Of a stretch of 44,722 nucleotides of DNA, positions 16,434 through 25,645 are shown one piece after another. Numbering within the stretch: position 1 is the stretch's first letter; every line of letters begins with the position of its first letter. The stretch is from Actinomycetota bacterium (GTDB lineage: Bacteria; Actinomycetota; Acidimicrobiia; Acidimicrobiales; Acidimicrobilacustridaceae). The stretch spans positions 1-44,722 of the forward strand of contig SYBH01000160.1 in NCBI GenBank assembly GCA_005787345.1, read 5' to 3'. The translations under genes were made by a program, and so were the position numbers. The notes below the pieces were generated by a model that did no database searches, was not told the DNA's origin, and worked only from the letters and a program-made list of their open reading frames with translations.

Positions 16434-18082
16434 TGGTTCGCTCCCTGTCCGTCGGTGGCTACACCAAGAGAGTTTTCACCGGTCTTCGAAGGCGAGGACT
16501 CGGCAAGGTAAAGGAGATCAGCACCCTTGCGGGTGACTGGCTCGCGGAACCCTTCGACTTGCACCTCGAGTCGAGTCACAACTCGCTTCACCGACGGCTC
16601 TATGCGGTCGAGAACCGGCTTCGGGTAAATGCCGAGGAAGATAATGAGACCGACAAGCGGGACCATGACGAGCTTTTCCGAAATCTTGAGATCCGGAAAG
16701 TTCTTGTTCGCTTCGTCGGGTTCGCCTTGGAACACACGCTGATAGGCCCAAAGCAAATAGAGCGCAGCAACGATCACACCGGTTGCGGCGATGACTGCCC
16801 ACCAACGATTCGCAACGAAGGTGCCGACAAGTACAAGGAATTCGCCAACAAAGCCGTTCAGGCCAGGGACGCCAATCGACGCAAGCATCACAAGCGTGAA
16901 CACGCCAGCAAAGATCGGGGCCACCTTTGCGATTCCATTGAGCTCGGAGATCTCGTAGGTATGGCGACGCGAGTAGAGAAAGCCCAGAAGGATGAACAAC
17001 GCACCTGTGGTGATGCCGTGGTTAACCATCTGAAGCACAGATCCTTGAATACCTTCAACATTCAGCGCGAACAGGCCCATGAGAGCAAAGCCCATGTGTG
17101 CGACTGATGAGTAGGCAACGAGACGCTTGAGGTTGCGCTGCATCGCCGCGACGATGCCGCCGTAGACCACACCGATCGTGGCCAAGGTGAGCATCACCGG
17201 TGCGAACCACACCGTTGCCTCGGGGAACAGTTCAAGTCCGTAACGAAGGAAACCGTAGGTACCGAGCTTGAGGAGGATGCCGGCGAGGTCAATCGAACCT
17301 GCAGTCGGAGCCTCGGTATGCGCATCGGGCAGCCATGTGTGGAATGGGAACGATGGAACCTTCACTGCGAAGGCAATCGCCATACCCAAGAACAACCAAC
17401 GACCGGTACTGGTCGCCAAATTGTCTGTGGCGATGATCTTGGTGAAATCGAATGACACGCCGCCGTTGTCGCCAGCACCGGCGAGAACCGCAAGCGTGAC
17501 GATCGAGACCAGCATGAACGCTGATCCGAGCATTGTGTAAAGGAAGAACTTCGTCGCGGCGTAGATCCGACGGCCGTGACCCCACTTACCGATGAGCATG
17601 TAGAGGGGCACAAGGGTGATCTCGAACATCAAGAAGAAGAGGAAGAGATCAAGCGCAAGGAATGCACCCATACAGCCCGCCATGAGGAGGGTGAGCCATG
17701 CGTAATAGCCCTTGGGGCTGTGGTCCGGTTTCGCAGCGAAGAGCGCGATCGGGAACAAGATGCCCGTGAGCACAACAAGGAAAAGTGAGATGCCGTCGAC
17801 GCCTAGGAAGAACTTGATGTCGAGCGACTGCACCCAGGTCTGCTGAACCACGAACTGGAATCCAGCATCATCGGTCTTGAACTGAACGAGCAACGCAATG
17901 CTCAAAATTCCGGTGAGCAGCGCGGTGAGGATCGCCATCTGTCGTGAAAGTTCCGGGCGAGAACTCGGCATGAGAGCGATAAGGACCGCACCGACGGCTG
18001 GAACGAAGATCAGTGCAGGAAGAATCGGGAACGATGCGGAACCGCCCGCAGCAAACACGGTGGAAAGTAGTGAGGCGCTCAT
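16430..18082 (-). CDS. nuoM: NADH-quinone oxidoreductase subunit M, 14-subunit complex I
   Basis: 550 residues. Family signatures are LFLFFLMFEITLVPLYMLIGKWG (TM5 Glu), KFFLYTMLGSAFMLV, KVPSFPFHTWLPDAHTEAPT and LVAYSSVAHMGFALMG. A hydrophilic C-terminal tail of about 55 residues follows the last TM helix. The ATG overlaps the nuoL stop by one base. Proton-pumping antiporter-like subunit between NuoL and NuoN. Confidence 0.95.
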   Translation of the reverse strand: MSASLLSTVFAAGGSASFPILPALIFVPAVGAVLIALMPSSRPELSRQMAILTALLTGILSIALLVQFKTDDAGFQFVVQQTWVQSLDIKFFLGVDGISLFLVVLTGILFPIALFAAKPDHSPKGYYAWLTLLMAGCMGAFLALDLFLFFLMFEITLVPLYMLIGKWGHGRRIYAATKFFLYTMLGSAFMLVSIVTLAVLAGAGDNGGVSFDFTKIIATDNLATSTGRWLFLGMAIAFAVKVPSFPFHTWLPDAHTEAPTAGSIDLAGILLKLGTYGFLRYGLELFPEATVWFAPVMLTLATIGVVYGGIVAAMQRNLKRLVAYSSVAHMGFALMGLFALNVEGIQGSVLQMVNHGITTGALFILLGFLYSRRHTYEISELNGIAKVAPIFAGVFTLVMLASIGVPGLNGFVGEFLVLVGTFVANRWWAVIAATGVIVAALYLLWAYQRVFQGEPDEANKNFPDLKISEKLVMVPLVGLIIFLGIYPKPVLDRIEPSVKRVVTRLEVQVEGFREPVTRKGADLLYLAESSPSKTGENSLGVATDGQGANQ

Positions 18083-20088
18083 CAGAGACTCACCTGCGTC
18101 ATGACGAATGCAACGATCAGAATGGCTCCAACACCGATCATGAGTGCGTACCAGCGCACGTAGCCGTTCTCGATGGCGCGGAGTCGGGACGCACCACCGC
18201 GGGTGGCCCGTCCGACGCCATTCACTGCACCATCGATAACCACCTTGTCGAACATGGCGATGAGTTCAAAGCCTTTACGACCAATCCCACCCATGAACTT
18301 TGTGATGCTTTGGTCGATATACCAACCGTTGGCGAAGAACGGGAGTTCAATGCGACGCGGATCCACTTTGTTCTTCAGATACACCAAGTAGGCAGCGAAG
18401 ATACCGAGAAGCGCGATCGTCGTTGAGAGGGCCAGTTCAAAGGTGAGTTGGAAGGCGCCAAGATCAAAGTCAGCTTGGTTCTCGCCAACGACTGGCTCAA
18501 GCCAGTTGTTGAGGAACTCAAGGTTGTGAGTGAACGGAAGGTTCAGGAAACCGGCAATCGCGGCGAAGAATGCCAGCACCACAAGAGGCACCAACATTGG
18601 CCATTTCGATTCGTGCGGATGCACTGCACCATGGCCAGCACCGGCGTGCGCGTCTTCGTGTCCACCATCATTTTCATCGGCGGGGGCATCGGCATGTTCG
18701 TTCGAATCGGCGACATCGGAAGCCGTATGAGCCTTGAGGTTGGCGAGTTCGCCCTCGGCTGATTCGCCCCAACGAGCATCACCGTAGAAGACGCGGAATA
18801 CAAGACGGCTCATGTAGAACGCTGTGAGCAACGCAGTGATGAGGCCAATCACATAAAGGATCGGACTCTTATGAAGTGCATACGCAAGGATGTCGTCCTT
18901 CGACCAGAAGCCTGAGAACGGCGGGACACCGGCGATAGCAAGCCAGCCAATGATGAACGTGACTGCGGTGACCGGCATAACTTTGCGCAAAGCGCCCATG
19001 CGACGCATGTCTTGCTCATCGTGCATTCCGTGGATGACTGAACCAGCACCAAGGAAGAGCAACGCCTTGAAGAATGCGTGCGTGATCATGTGGAAGATCG
19101 CTGCGGTGTATCCGCCGACACCTATAGCCAAAAACATGTATCCGAGCTGACTAACGGTTGAGTATGCGAGGACCTTCTTAATGTCCTGTTGAGCCATAGC
19201 GATCGTCGCAGCGAGAAATGCTGTCGCAATGCCGACGATGGCGATCATCCAAGGAATCCAGGATGCCGAAGCGGCGATGATCGGGTTCACACGAACGAGC
19301 AAGTACACGCCTGCAGTCACCATCGTTGCAGCGTGAATAAGTGCCGACACTGGGGTGGGGCCAGCCATGGCGTCGGGCAACCAGATAAACAACGGAATCT
19401 GTGCTGACTTACCAATGGCACCAACAAACAGCATCAGTGCAATGAACGTCGCCGTGGTTTCCGCGAGTCCCGGAGATAACGGAAGGAACTCTGTATAGGT
19501 AACGGTCCCAAAGGCGAAGAACGTCATGAAGATTGCGACCATGAAGCCCCAATCGCCAACGCGGTTGGTGATGAACGCTTTCTTGCCAGCGCTGGCGTTC
19601 TCGTCCTTTTCAAACCAGAACGCGATGAGGAAGTACGAACAAGCACCCACGCCTTCCCAGCCAAGGAACGTCAGCACCAAGTTGTCGCCGAGAACGAGGA
19701 TGAGCATCGAGAATACGAACAGGTTCAGGTACATGAAAAAACGCGGGAAGCGACTGTCTCCATGCATGTACCCAATTGAGTAGAGATGGATGAGAGATGC
19801 GATACCCGTTACAAACAGCACCATCGCCATAGAAAGCGGATCAAGCAAGAAACCAATATCGACGCTGAAGTTGCCAGCAGGGATCCATTCGAACAACGAA
19901 AGTTCGTAGGTGTGTTCGGGCTCGCCCCAAAGTCCGGCGAACACAACACAGGCAGTTACGAACGCAAGGGCGACCGCACCCGTACCGATCCAACCAGCCC
20001 GCGGCTCACCAATGCGCTTACCGAAAAACACCAAGATCAGGAAACCTGCAAGCGGCAGTGCAGGGATTAACCAGACGAGTCCGACCAT
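18082..20088 (-). CDS. nuoL: NADH-quinone oxidoreductase subunit L, 14-subunit complex I, with His/Asp-rich cytoplasmic loop
   Basis: 668 residues. Core signatures are LTFLGWEGVGACSYFLIAFWF, KSAQIPLFIWLPDAMAGPTPVSALIHAATMV and KKVLAYSTVSQLGYMFLA. A low-complexity loop of roughly 55 residues (about positions 450-505, bases ~18575-18740) interrupts the usual link before the VHPHESKWPM segment. It is rich in Glu, Asp, Ala and His (for example GGHEDAHAGAGHG). NuoL2 has only the short GHAHPHES equivalent. A single VIDGAVNG motif precedes the C-terminal TM helix. ATG start 5 bases after the nuoK stop. Confidence 0.95.
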   Translation of the reverse strand: MVGLVWLIPALPLAGFLILVFFGKRIGEPRAGWIGTGAVALAFVTACVVFAGLWGEPEHTYELSLFEWIPAGNFSVDIGFLLDPLSMAMVLFVTGIASLIHLYSIGYMHGDSRFPRFFMYLNLFVFSMLILVLGDNLVLTFLGWEGVGACSYFLIAFWFEKDENASAGKKAFITNRVGDWGFMVAIFMTFFAFGTVTYTEFLPLSPGLAETTATFIALMLFVGAIGKSAQIPLFIWLPDAMAGPTPVSALIHAATMVTAGVYLLVRVNPIIAASASWIPWMIAIVGIATAFLAATIAMAQQDIKKVLAYSTVSQLGYMFLAIGVGGYTAAIFHMITHAFFKALLFLGAGSVIHGMHDEQDMRRMGALRKVMPVTAVTFIIGWLAIAGVPPFSGFWSKDDILAYALHKSPILYVIGLITALLTAFYMSRLVFRVFYGDARWGESAEGELANLKAHTASDVADSNEHADAPADENDGGHEDAHAGAGHGAVHPHESKWPMLVPLVVLAFFAAIAGFLNLPFTHNLEFLNNWLEPVVGENQADFDLGAFQLTFELALSTTIALLGIFAAYLVYLKNKVDPRRIELPFFANGWYIDQSITKFMGGIGRKGFELIAMFDKVVIDGAVNGVGRATRGGASRLRAIENGYVRWYALMIGVGAILIVAFVMTQVSL

Positions 20089-20093
20089 GTCCC

Positions 20094-20402
20094 CTATCCC
20101 CTCAGTGTCCGAAGGTCATCGGCGGTAGCGCCGGGACGGCGACGTGCCATCGCCACGATGAGGGCCAAGCCCACGACAACTTCGGCAGCGGCGACAACCA
20201 TCACGAAGAAGACGATGATCTGACCAGAGATGTCATCAAGCATCTTTCCGAATGTCACGAACGAAAGGTTCACGGCGTTGAGCATGAGTTCGACGCACAT
20301 GATCATGACGAGTGGATTGCGGCGGATGAGAACGCCGACGCCACCGATCACAAAAAGGATCGCCGAGAGCATCAGGTACGCGAGTGAGAGGTTTGAGCTC
20401 AT
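20094..20402 (-). CDS. nuoK: NADH-quinone oxidoreductase subunit K, 14-subunit complex I
   Basis: 102 residues, three TM helices. Conserved glutamates appear in [16 protein letters not shown] and [18 protein letters not shown] at 20400-20402 overlaps the nuoJ stop by one base. Typical family length. Confidence 0.95.
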   Translation of the reverse strand: MSSNLSLAYLMLSAILFVIGGVGVLIRRNPLVMIMCVELMLNAVNLSFVTFGKMLDDISGQIIVFFVMVVAAAEVVVGLALIVAMARRRPGATADDLRTLRG

Positions 20403-21004
20403 CAGTGCGCCCCTTCCTCGGGAATGGCGGTCAGTGGTTCGTCGCCCGTATCGGTCATGGATTCCGGCTCAGGTATGGGCTGGAGATCGCGGGGGCGGCG
20501 GGAAAGAACAACCGCTCCGACAACAGCGATAGTGAGAAGACCGGCAGTGACTTCAAGCGCAAAGACGTAGGTCGTGAACAACTCGGTACCGATCTGCGTG
20601 ACGTTCGAGACCGTGGGCGAGAGAGCGCCAGTGACTGATCGTGAACCGGTGACGATCGCGTCCTTACCAATAATGATGATGGCAAGCATCGCTCCGAGAA
20701 AAAGCAGCCCTACGAGTCCGGCAAGAAGTCGTTGGCCAACGAGGGGTTCGGTATCAAGGTCCTCTTCGCGATCGACGCCCAAAAGCATCATGACAAAGAG
20801 GATCAACACGACAATGGCGCCGGTGTAGACGATGACCTGCACAACGGCGAGCAGTTCGGCGCCGAGGTTCAGGAAAAGCACGGCGATTCCGAACAGGGTC
20901 GCAATAAGACTGAGAGCGGCATGCACGGGGTTGCGTGAGGCAACGACTCCAAGTCCCCCGGCAAGCACGATGAGCGCACTCACGATAAAAACGGCAGTTT
21001 CCAT
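20402..21004 (-). CDS. nuoJ: NADH-quinone oxidoreductase subunit J, 14-subunit complex I
   Basis: 200 residues, five TM helices. [50 protein letters not shown] covers the TM2-TM3 core. A cytoplasmic tail of about 40 residues with Pro and acidic residues follows TM5 and is absent from NuoJ2. ATG start 2 bases after the nuoI stop. Confidence 0.95.
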   Translation of the reverse strand: METAVFIVSALIVLAGGLGVVASRNPVHAALSLIATLFGIAVLFLNLGAELLAVVQVIVYTGAIVVLILFVMMLLGVDREEDLDTEPLVGQRLLAGLVGLLFLGAMLAIIIIGKDAIVTGSRSVTGALSPTVSNVTQIGTELFTTYVFALEVTAGLLTIAVVGAVVLSRRPRDLQPIPEPESMTDTGDEPLTAIPEEGAH

Positions 21005-21006
21005 GA

Positions 21007-21762
21007 TCAGAGATCACCGCCGCGTTCGTGGTGCTCGTCGTGGTGCTCGTCGTGGTGCTCATCGTGATGCTCGTCATGTCCTGGCGAAACGTGCTCGGGA
21101 GATCCCGGCGCATGATCCTCATGACCATGACCGTGTTCGTCGATCATCTCGCTAGGAGTAGCCAGGGAGTCCTTGACGTCCTGCGCAGCTTCAGGCGCAC
21201 GAATGCCATAGCCAAGTTCGCCCGACCAACCAACAACACCTTCAAAGGCTGCAGAACCAGAGGGTGACGTTGCGCGCATCCAAGCAGAGGTCGGCAGATC
21301 TTCGCCGGCTCGCCAGTCTTCCCACGGCATCTTCTGAGGCATGCCATCGTCGTCGACAACGAGTTCGGTCTTGGTGTAGATCGCGTCGGCGCGATTTGTG
21401 AACGAGAACTCGAACATCTTGCTCTCGGTAATGGCTTCGGTCGGGCAGGCTTCGACACAAAGATCACAGTGGATGCACCGGAGATAGTTGATCTCGTAGA
21501 TGTAGCCAAAACGCTCTCCGGGAGAAACTGGGTCCTCAATCGGATTGTCAGCGCCACGTACGAAGATGCACTTCGCGGGACAAACACCAGCGCAGAGTTC
21601 GCAACCGATGCACTTTTCCATTCCGTCTTCGTAACGATTGAGAACGTGACGACCGTGAACACGAATCGGCTTGGGCGCCTTTTCTTTCGGATACTGCGTT
21701 GTCACGCGTTGCTTGCGGCCGATTTGGCGCAGGCTGACGAGAAAACCACCGAGGTAACCCAT
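21007..21762 (-). CDS. nuoI: NADH-quinone oxidoreductase subunit I, 14-subunit complex I, with His-rich repeat tail
   Basis: 251 residues. The ferredoxin-like core has C51, C54, C57, C61 (CIGCELCAGVCP) and C96, C99, C102, C106 (CIHCDLCVEACP) for clusters N6a and N6b. The last ~42 residues (210-251) form a His/Asp/Glu tail that includes four tandem DEHH units encoded by four 12-base repeats. Such a tail is not part of the conserved NuoI fold and is missing from NuoI2. It could bind divalent metal (Zn, Ni) or act as a pH-sensitive surface; both are guesses. The ATG overlaps the nuoH stop by one base. Confidence 0.95.
   Translation of the reverse strand: MGYLGGFLVSLRQIGRKQRVTTQYPKEKAPKPIRVHGRHVLNRYEDGMEKCIGCELCAGVCPAKCIFVRGADNPIEDPVSPGERFGYIYEINYLRCIHCDLCVEACPTEAITESKMFEFSFTNRADAIYTKTELVVDDDGMPQKMPWEDWRAGEDLPTSAWMRATSPSGSAAFEGVVGWSGELGYGIRAPEAAQDVKDSLATPSEMIDEHGHGHEDHAPGSPEHVSPGHDEHHDEHHDEHHDEHHERGGDL
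21028..21075 (-). repeat. Four tandem 12-bp repeats coding for DEHH in the NuoI tail
   Basis: On the plus strand the unit is GTGGTGCTCGTC at 21028-21039 and 21040-21051, with one- or two-base variants at 21052-21063 and 21064-21075. Read on the minus strand it encodes D-E-H-H four times in frame. Near-identical units suggest recent expansion by slippage, so copy number may vary between strains without breaking the frame. Confidence 0.9.
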
Positions 21763-22976
21763 CAGTCAACCACCCCTTCGAGTCGGCGAGCTTTCGAGGT
21801 TGCAATCGCTGCCTTGAGAAGTCCGTAGCCAGTAAGGCCTACGACAACACCGATTGCAACAGTAATGAACCCGTTCCAGTTCTGATCACGCGCAACCCAG
21901 AACGTGGCGAGAAGGAGAATCCATCCGAGTGAAAGCGGAATGAGCACCTTCCAGCCAAGGTCCATGAGTTGGTCATAGCGAACACGAGGAACCGTGCTGC
22001 GCACCCAAACGAACAAGAAGAGGAACCCAGTCATCTTGAGGAGGAACCAGATGACTCCCCACAGCCAACCTGGGCCAAGAAGCGCAGGACCGGCGGGGCC
22101 ACCCAAGAAGAGGGTGACGATGATGGCAGCCATGGTTACGGAGTTCATGAACTCGGCAACAAAGAAGAGTGCAAAACGAATAGATGAATACTCGGTGTGA
22201 TAGCTGCCGACGAGTTCCTGTTCCGCTTCAACAAGGTCGAATGGCGGACGATTGAGTTCCGCTTGGCTTGCAAGCAAGAAGACCACGAACGGCACAAACC
22301 CTGTGGCAATGAGATTCCAATTGGGGATGAAGCCGCCCAAACCGCTACCGGCCTGCGCCATCACGATGCCGTGCGTACTAAGCGTCCCCGTCGTGAGCAC
22401 AACCGCACACACCGAAAGCCCGAGTGCCGCTTCATAAGAGACCATCTGTGCCGAAGCGCGAACAGAACCAATGAGCGGATACTTCGAGCCTGATGACCAA
22501 CCAGCAAGCATGACGCCGTAAACCGCAATTGATGACATAGCAAGAGCAAAAAGGATGCCGATCGCGGGATCGGCGAGTTGCAGATAGGTCGTACGCCCAA
22601 AGATCTCGACCGATCCATCGTGACCATTACTGAAATCGCCGCCGAATGGAACGATGGTGAAAAGCAAGAACGCTGGTACCACGGTGAGCAGTGGCGCCAA
22701 AATAAAGACCCGACGCTCGGCCCTGTCGGGGATGAGATCTTCTTTAAAGAAGAACTTGATGCCGTCGGCGAGTGTCTGAAGGATGCCGAAGGGGCCTGCA
22801 GTGTTGGGGCCTACTCGATTCTGGAAATCGCTAACAACCTTGCGTTCGAACCAGATCATCAACATGGTCGCCACCAAAAGGAATGCGAACACGCATACGA
22901 CTTTCAGGATGACGATAAGCACAACAGCAAGATCGATTTGACCAGAGAGAAGCGGATCACCACCGAGCATGTTCAT
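21762..22976 (-). CDS. nuoH: NADH-quinone oxidoreductase subunit H, 14-subunit complex I
   Basis: 404 residues, longer than NuoH2 (345) because of an extra C-terminal TM helix and basic tail (VAIGVVVGLTGYGLL and on). Quinone-chamber loop NRPPFDLVEAEQELVGSYHTEYSS is present, as is FQNRVGPNTAGPFGILQTLADGIKFF. ATG at 22974-22976 overlaps the nuoG stop by 4 bases. Confidence 0.95.
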   Translation of the reverse strand: MNMLGGDPLLSGQIDLAVVLIVILKVVCVFAFLLVATMLMIWFERKVVSDFQNRVGPNTAGPFGILQTLADGIKFFFKEDLIPDRAERRVFILAPLLTVVPAFLLFTIVPFGGDFSNGHDGSVEIFGRTTYLQLADPAIGILFALAMSSIAVYGVMLAGWSSGSKYPLIGSVRASAQMVSYEAALGLSVCAVVLTTGTLSTHGIVMAQAGSGLGGFIPNWNLIATGFVPFVVFLLASQAELNRPPFDLVEAEQELVGSYHTEYSSIRFALFFVAEFMNSVTMAAIIVTLFLGGPAGPALLGPGWLWGVIWFLLKMTGFLFLFVWVRSTVPRVRYDQLMDLGWKVLIPLSLGWILLLATFWVARDQNWNGFITVAIGVVVGLTGYGLLKAAIATSKARRLEGVVD

Positions 22977-25645
22977 GATGCGGTCTCGATCCTGACTTCG
23001 GCGACGAGTTCATCGGTAGACACAAGGTCGCTCACACGCCCATCGGCCTGATTCACAATCATCGCAGCAACACCACGAGGAACGCCCGGATCAGATTGCA
23101 CGGTGACGTTCACCGACGCCTTTGCCGTACGAACGATCGCGCGTCCACCGGAGGCGACACCGAGGCGATCAAACTCCCACGGATTCAACGAAACGATCGA
23201 CCCGGCAGCGAGCGGCGCAAGCGAGGGTGCCGACTGCACAAGCGTGCCCTGGTCGTACAGCTTTCGAGATGCGACAAGACGGAAGCCGTAGGAATCGACG
23301 GGTGGAGACACAACGGCCTCGATCGGCATGAACTGAACGAAGGGAGGCATGGAGCCAGCAACGTCGGAGTCGTCGGAGATGATCTCGATCAGACCTTCGA
23401 CGTCGTCATCGGTTTCTTCAACAACAACGTCGGCGGTGACGTCGACCTCGGCGCCATCTTCGGACACCGTCACGGTTTCGTCAATGATCACAATGTCATC
23501 GTCTTCTTCATCGATGATGACAACAACATCGAGCGGAAGCAGGATGCCATCGGGCGAACCCTCGGCGATTGCCTGATCAAGAGCCAGGTACGCAGGAGCT
23601 ACTGCGGAAATCTCAGCGAGGACATCACCGAAACTTTCGAAACCAAGATCGGTGCCAAGTCGGCTCGAAACCTCGGCGGCGAGCATCCAGTCGGCACGCG
23701 AGGTTCCCGGCGGAGTTACGCGGTGTGAAAGCGTGCTGACGCGGCCCTCGATGTTCGTGGTTGTGCCTGACTTTTCGGCAAAGCCTGCAGCAGCAAGTAC
23801 AACGTCGGCGCGCTTACTTGAAGAATTGAGTGCCGTATCGACCGCGAGCACCGTGCGTGCACCAGTGAGACCACGTTCAGCAAGATCAGCATCGGGGAAG
23901 TCAGAAAGTGGATCGGCGCCCAAAAGAACAAGGACATCGATGCGGCCGTCGGCAGCTGCTCGCAGGATGCCTTCTGTATCGAGACCGGTTGCACTTGGCA
24001 TTGTCGGCCACACCTCGGCGTACCACTCGGCACCATCCTCGAGTGTGACGCGACCGGGAAGAAGTCCCGGAGCAAGGCCCATGTCGAGTGCGCCGCGCAC
24101 GTTTGAACGACGCAATGCCGAGAGGAACGTGGTGTCGGGACGTGCGTTGAGAATTGCAGAGGCTGCAGCGACCGTGATGCTTGCCGATTCGGCGAGCGAT
24201 GCACGACCGAGCACAACAGTGATCGGGCCGGCCGATGCAGAAAGAGCGGCACGAGCTTTTTCGAGTTCTTCAGCAGAAACACCGGCAATTTCACGATCGA
24301 TTGCTGCCAAGCCCATGAGCGCAGCGACGACATCGGCGGTTTCGCCTGGGCGAGGATGCACCGACGCAGCGGTAAGCGAAGAGATACCGCTCGAACGAGG
24401 TGAAACCTCGACGATGGTGACGCGATCTTCGACAACGGCGTGACGAAGACGGAGGAACAGAACGGGAAGTTCTTCCTTGACATCGGGACCGAGCAGCAAA
24501 ACGGTGCCGCCAGGAGCACAAACCTCGTCGATTGTTGCACTCGGAAGACCGAGAACCACGTGGGCAGGAAGTCCATCACCGAGTTGAGCGTCGACATTGT
24601 CGGTAGCAAGAACACCCTTGAACAGTTTCGACCATGCGTAGGCATCTTCGTTGGTGAGACGTGAACCACCGATGACGCCAATCGACTGCGCTGAAGATGC
24701 GTTGCCGAGCGCATTTGCGAAACGACCCAGTGCGTCGGACCACTTGGCCGAAACTAAGCCGGACCCGTCGCGAACCAGTGGCTCAGCAAGTCGCTCATCA
24801 GATGTCACGACCTCGCTGGAGAAACGGCCCTTATCGCAGAGCCAACCCCAGTTAACCGGATCGATATCGACACCTGCGAAACGTTGGACCTGATCGCGAG
24901 AGGAGTCGATAGAGATACGACATCCGACCGAACAGGTCTGGCAGGTGGACTCGGTGGTCTCAAGATCCCACGGACGAGCTTTGAATCGATAGGTCGATGC
25001 GGTTAGTGCGCCAACTGGGCAGATCTGCACAGTGTTGCCACTGAAGTACGAAGCAAACGGTTCATCAGGGAATGTGTTGACTTCGGTGTTGTTCCCACGA
25101 TGAATGAAGTGAATAAGCGGATCGCCAGCAACTTCCTTTGCGAAACGTGTACAACGGTCGCAAAGGATGCAGCGTTCGCGATCGAGAAGCACAAGGTCGC
25201 TGATTGGAATCGGCTTTTCCTTGTGCCGCTTCTCTTCAACAAAGCGACTCTCACCGGGGCCGTAGGCCATGGTCTGATCCTGGAGCGGACATTCGCCGCC
25301 CTTGTCACAGACTGGACAGTCGAGAGGATGGTTCGCGAGGAGGAACTCGAGGATTCCGTCCTGTGCTTTCTTTGTGACTGCCGATTCAGTATCGGCCTTC
25401 ATGCCAGGAGTGCACTCGATCATGCAGCTGGGCTGAAGTGCTGGCCCACGGCCTGTGTCGACTTCGACCAAGCACATGCGGCACATACCAACCGGATTCA
25501 TTCGCTCGTGGTAACAGAACCGCGGAATGTAGGTGCCGATGCGTTCGGCGGCATCGATGAGCAGCTCGCCCTTACGGGCAATGACCTCAACGCCATTGAT
25601 TTCGACGGCGACGCCGTCAACGGGGGTCACCTCGGACTCAGCCAT
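22973..25645 (-). CDS. nuoG: NADH-quinone oxidoreductase subunit G, 14-subunit complex I, with acidic insertion
   Basis: 890 residues, 75-kDa-type Fe-S subunit. All cluster sites are readable: N1b C44, C55, C58, C74; N5 H106, C110, C113, C119; N4 C159, C162, C165, C209; and the additional N7 site C235, C238, C242, C270, which only some bacteria keep. A molybdopterin-oxidoreductase-like domain follows. At about residues 703-764 an acidic, Val/Ile-rich insertion (for example IIDEEDDDIVIIDE) interrupts the C-terminal region. ATG at 25643-25645 overlaps the nuoF stop by 8 bases. There is no counterpart in the second complex I. Confidence 0.96.
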   Translation of the reverse strand: MAESEVTPVDGVAVEINGVEVIARKGELLIDAAERIGTYIPRFCYHERMNPVGMCRMCLVEVDTGRGPALQPSCMIECTPGMKADTESAVTKKAQDGILEFLLANHPLDCPVCDKGGECPLQDQTMAYGPGESRFVEEKRHKEKPIPISDLVLLDRERCILCDRCTRFAKEVAGDPLIHFIHRGNNTEVNTFPDEPFASYFSGNTVQICPVGALTASTYRFKARPWDLETTESTCQTCSVGCRISIDSSRDQVQRFAGVDIDPVNWGWLCDKGRFSSEVVTSDERLAEPLVRDGSGLVSAKWSDALGRFANALGNASSAQSIGVIGGSRLTNEDAYAWSKLFKGVLATDNVDAQLGDGLPAHVVLGLPSATIDEVCAPGGTVLLLGPDVKEELPVLFLRLRHAVVEDRVTIVEVSPRSSGISSLTAASVHPRPGETADVVAALMGLAAIDREIAGVSAEELEKARAALSASAGPITVVLGRASLAESASITVAAASAILNARPDTTFLSALRRSNVRGALDMGLAPGLLPGRVTLEDGAEWYAEVWPTMPSATGLDTEGILRAAADGRIDVLVLLGADPLSDFPDADLAERGLTGARTVLAVDTALNSSSKRADVVLAAAGFAEKSGTTTNIEGRVSTLSHRVTPPGTSRADWMLAAEVSSRLGTDLGFESFGDVLAEISAVAPAYLALDQAIAEGSPDGILLPLDVVVIIDEEDDDIVIIDETVTVSEDGAEVDVTADVVVEETDDDVEGLIEIISDDSDVAGSMPPFVQFMPIEAVVSPPVDSYGFRLVASRKLYDQGTLVQSAPSLAPLAAGSIVSLNPWEFDRLGVASGGRAIVRTAKASVNVTVQSDPGVPRGVAAMIVNQADGRVSDLVSTDELVAEVRIETAS

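Noticed and set aside
16328-17107. Long plus-strand open frame (259 codons) opposite nuoM/nuoN
   Set aside because: Antisense to conserved genes and no recognisable protein features; a coding shadow.
21028-21075. CRISPR-like repeat array
   Set aside because: The repeats are 12 bases, contiguous without spacers, and in frame inside nuoI.
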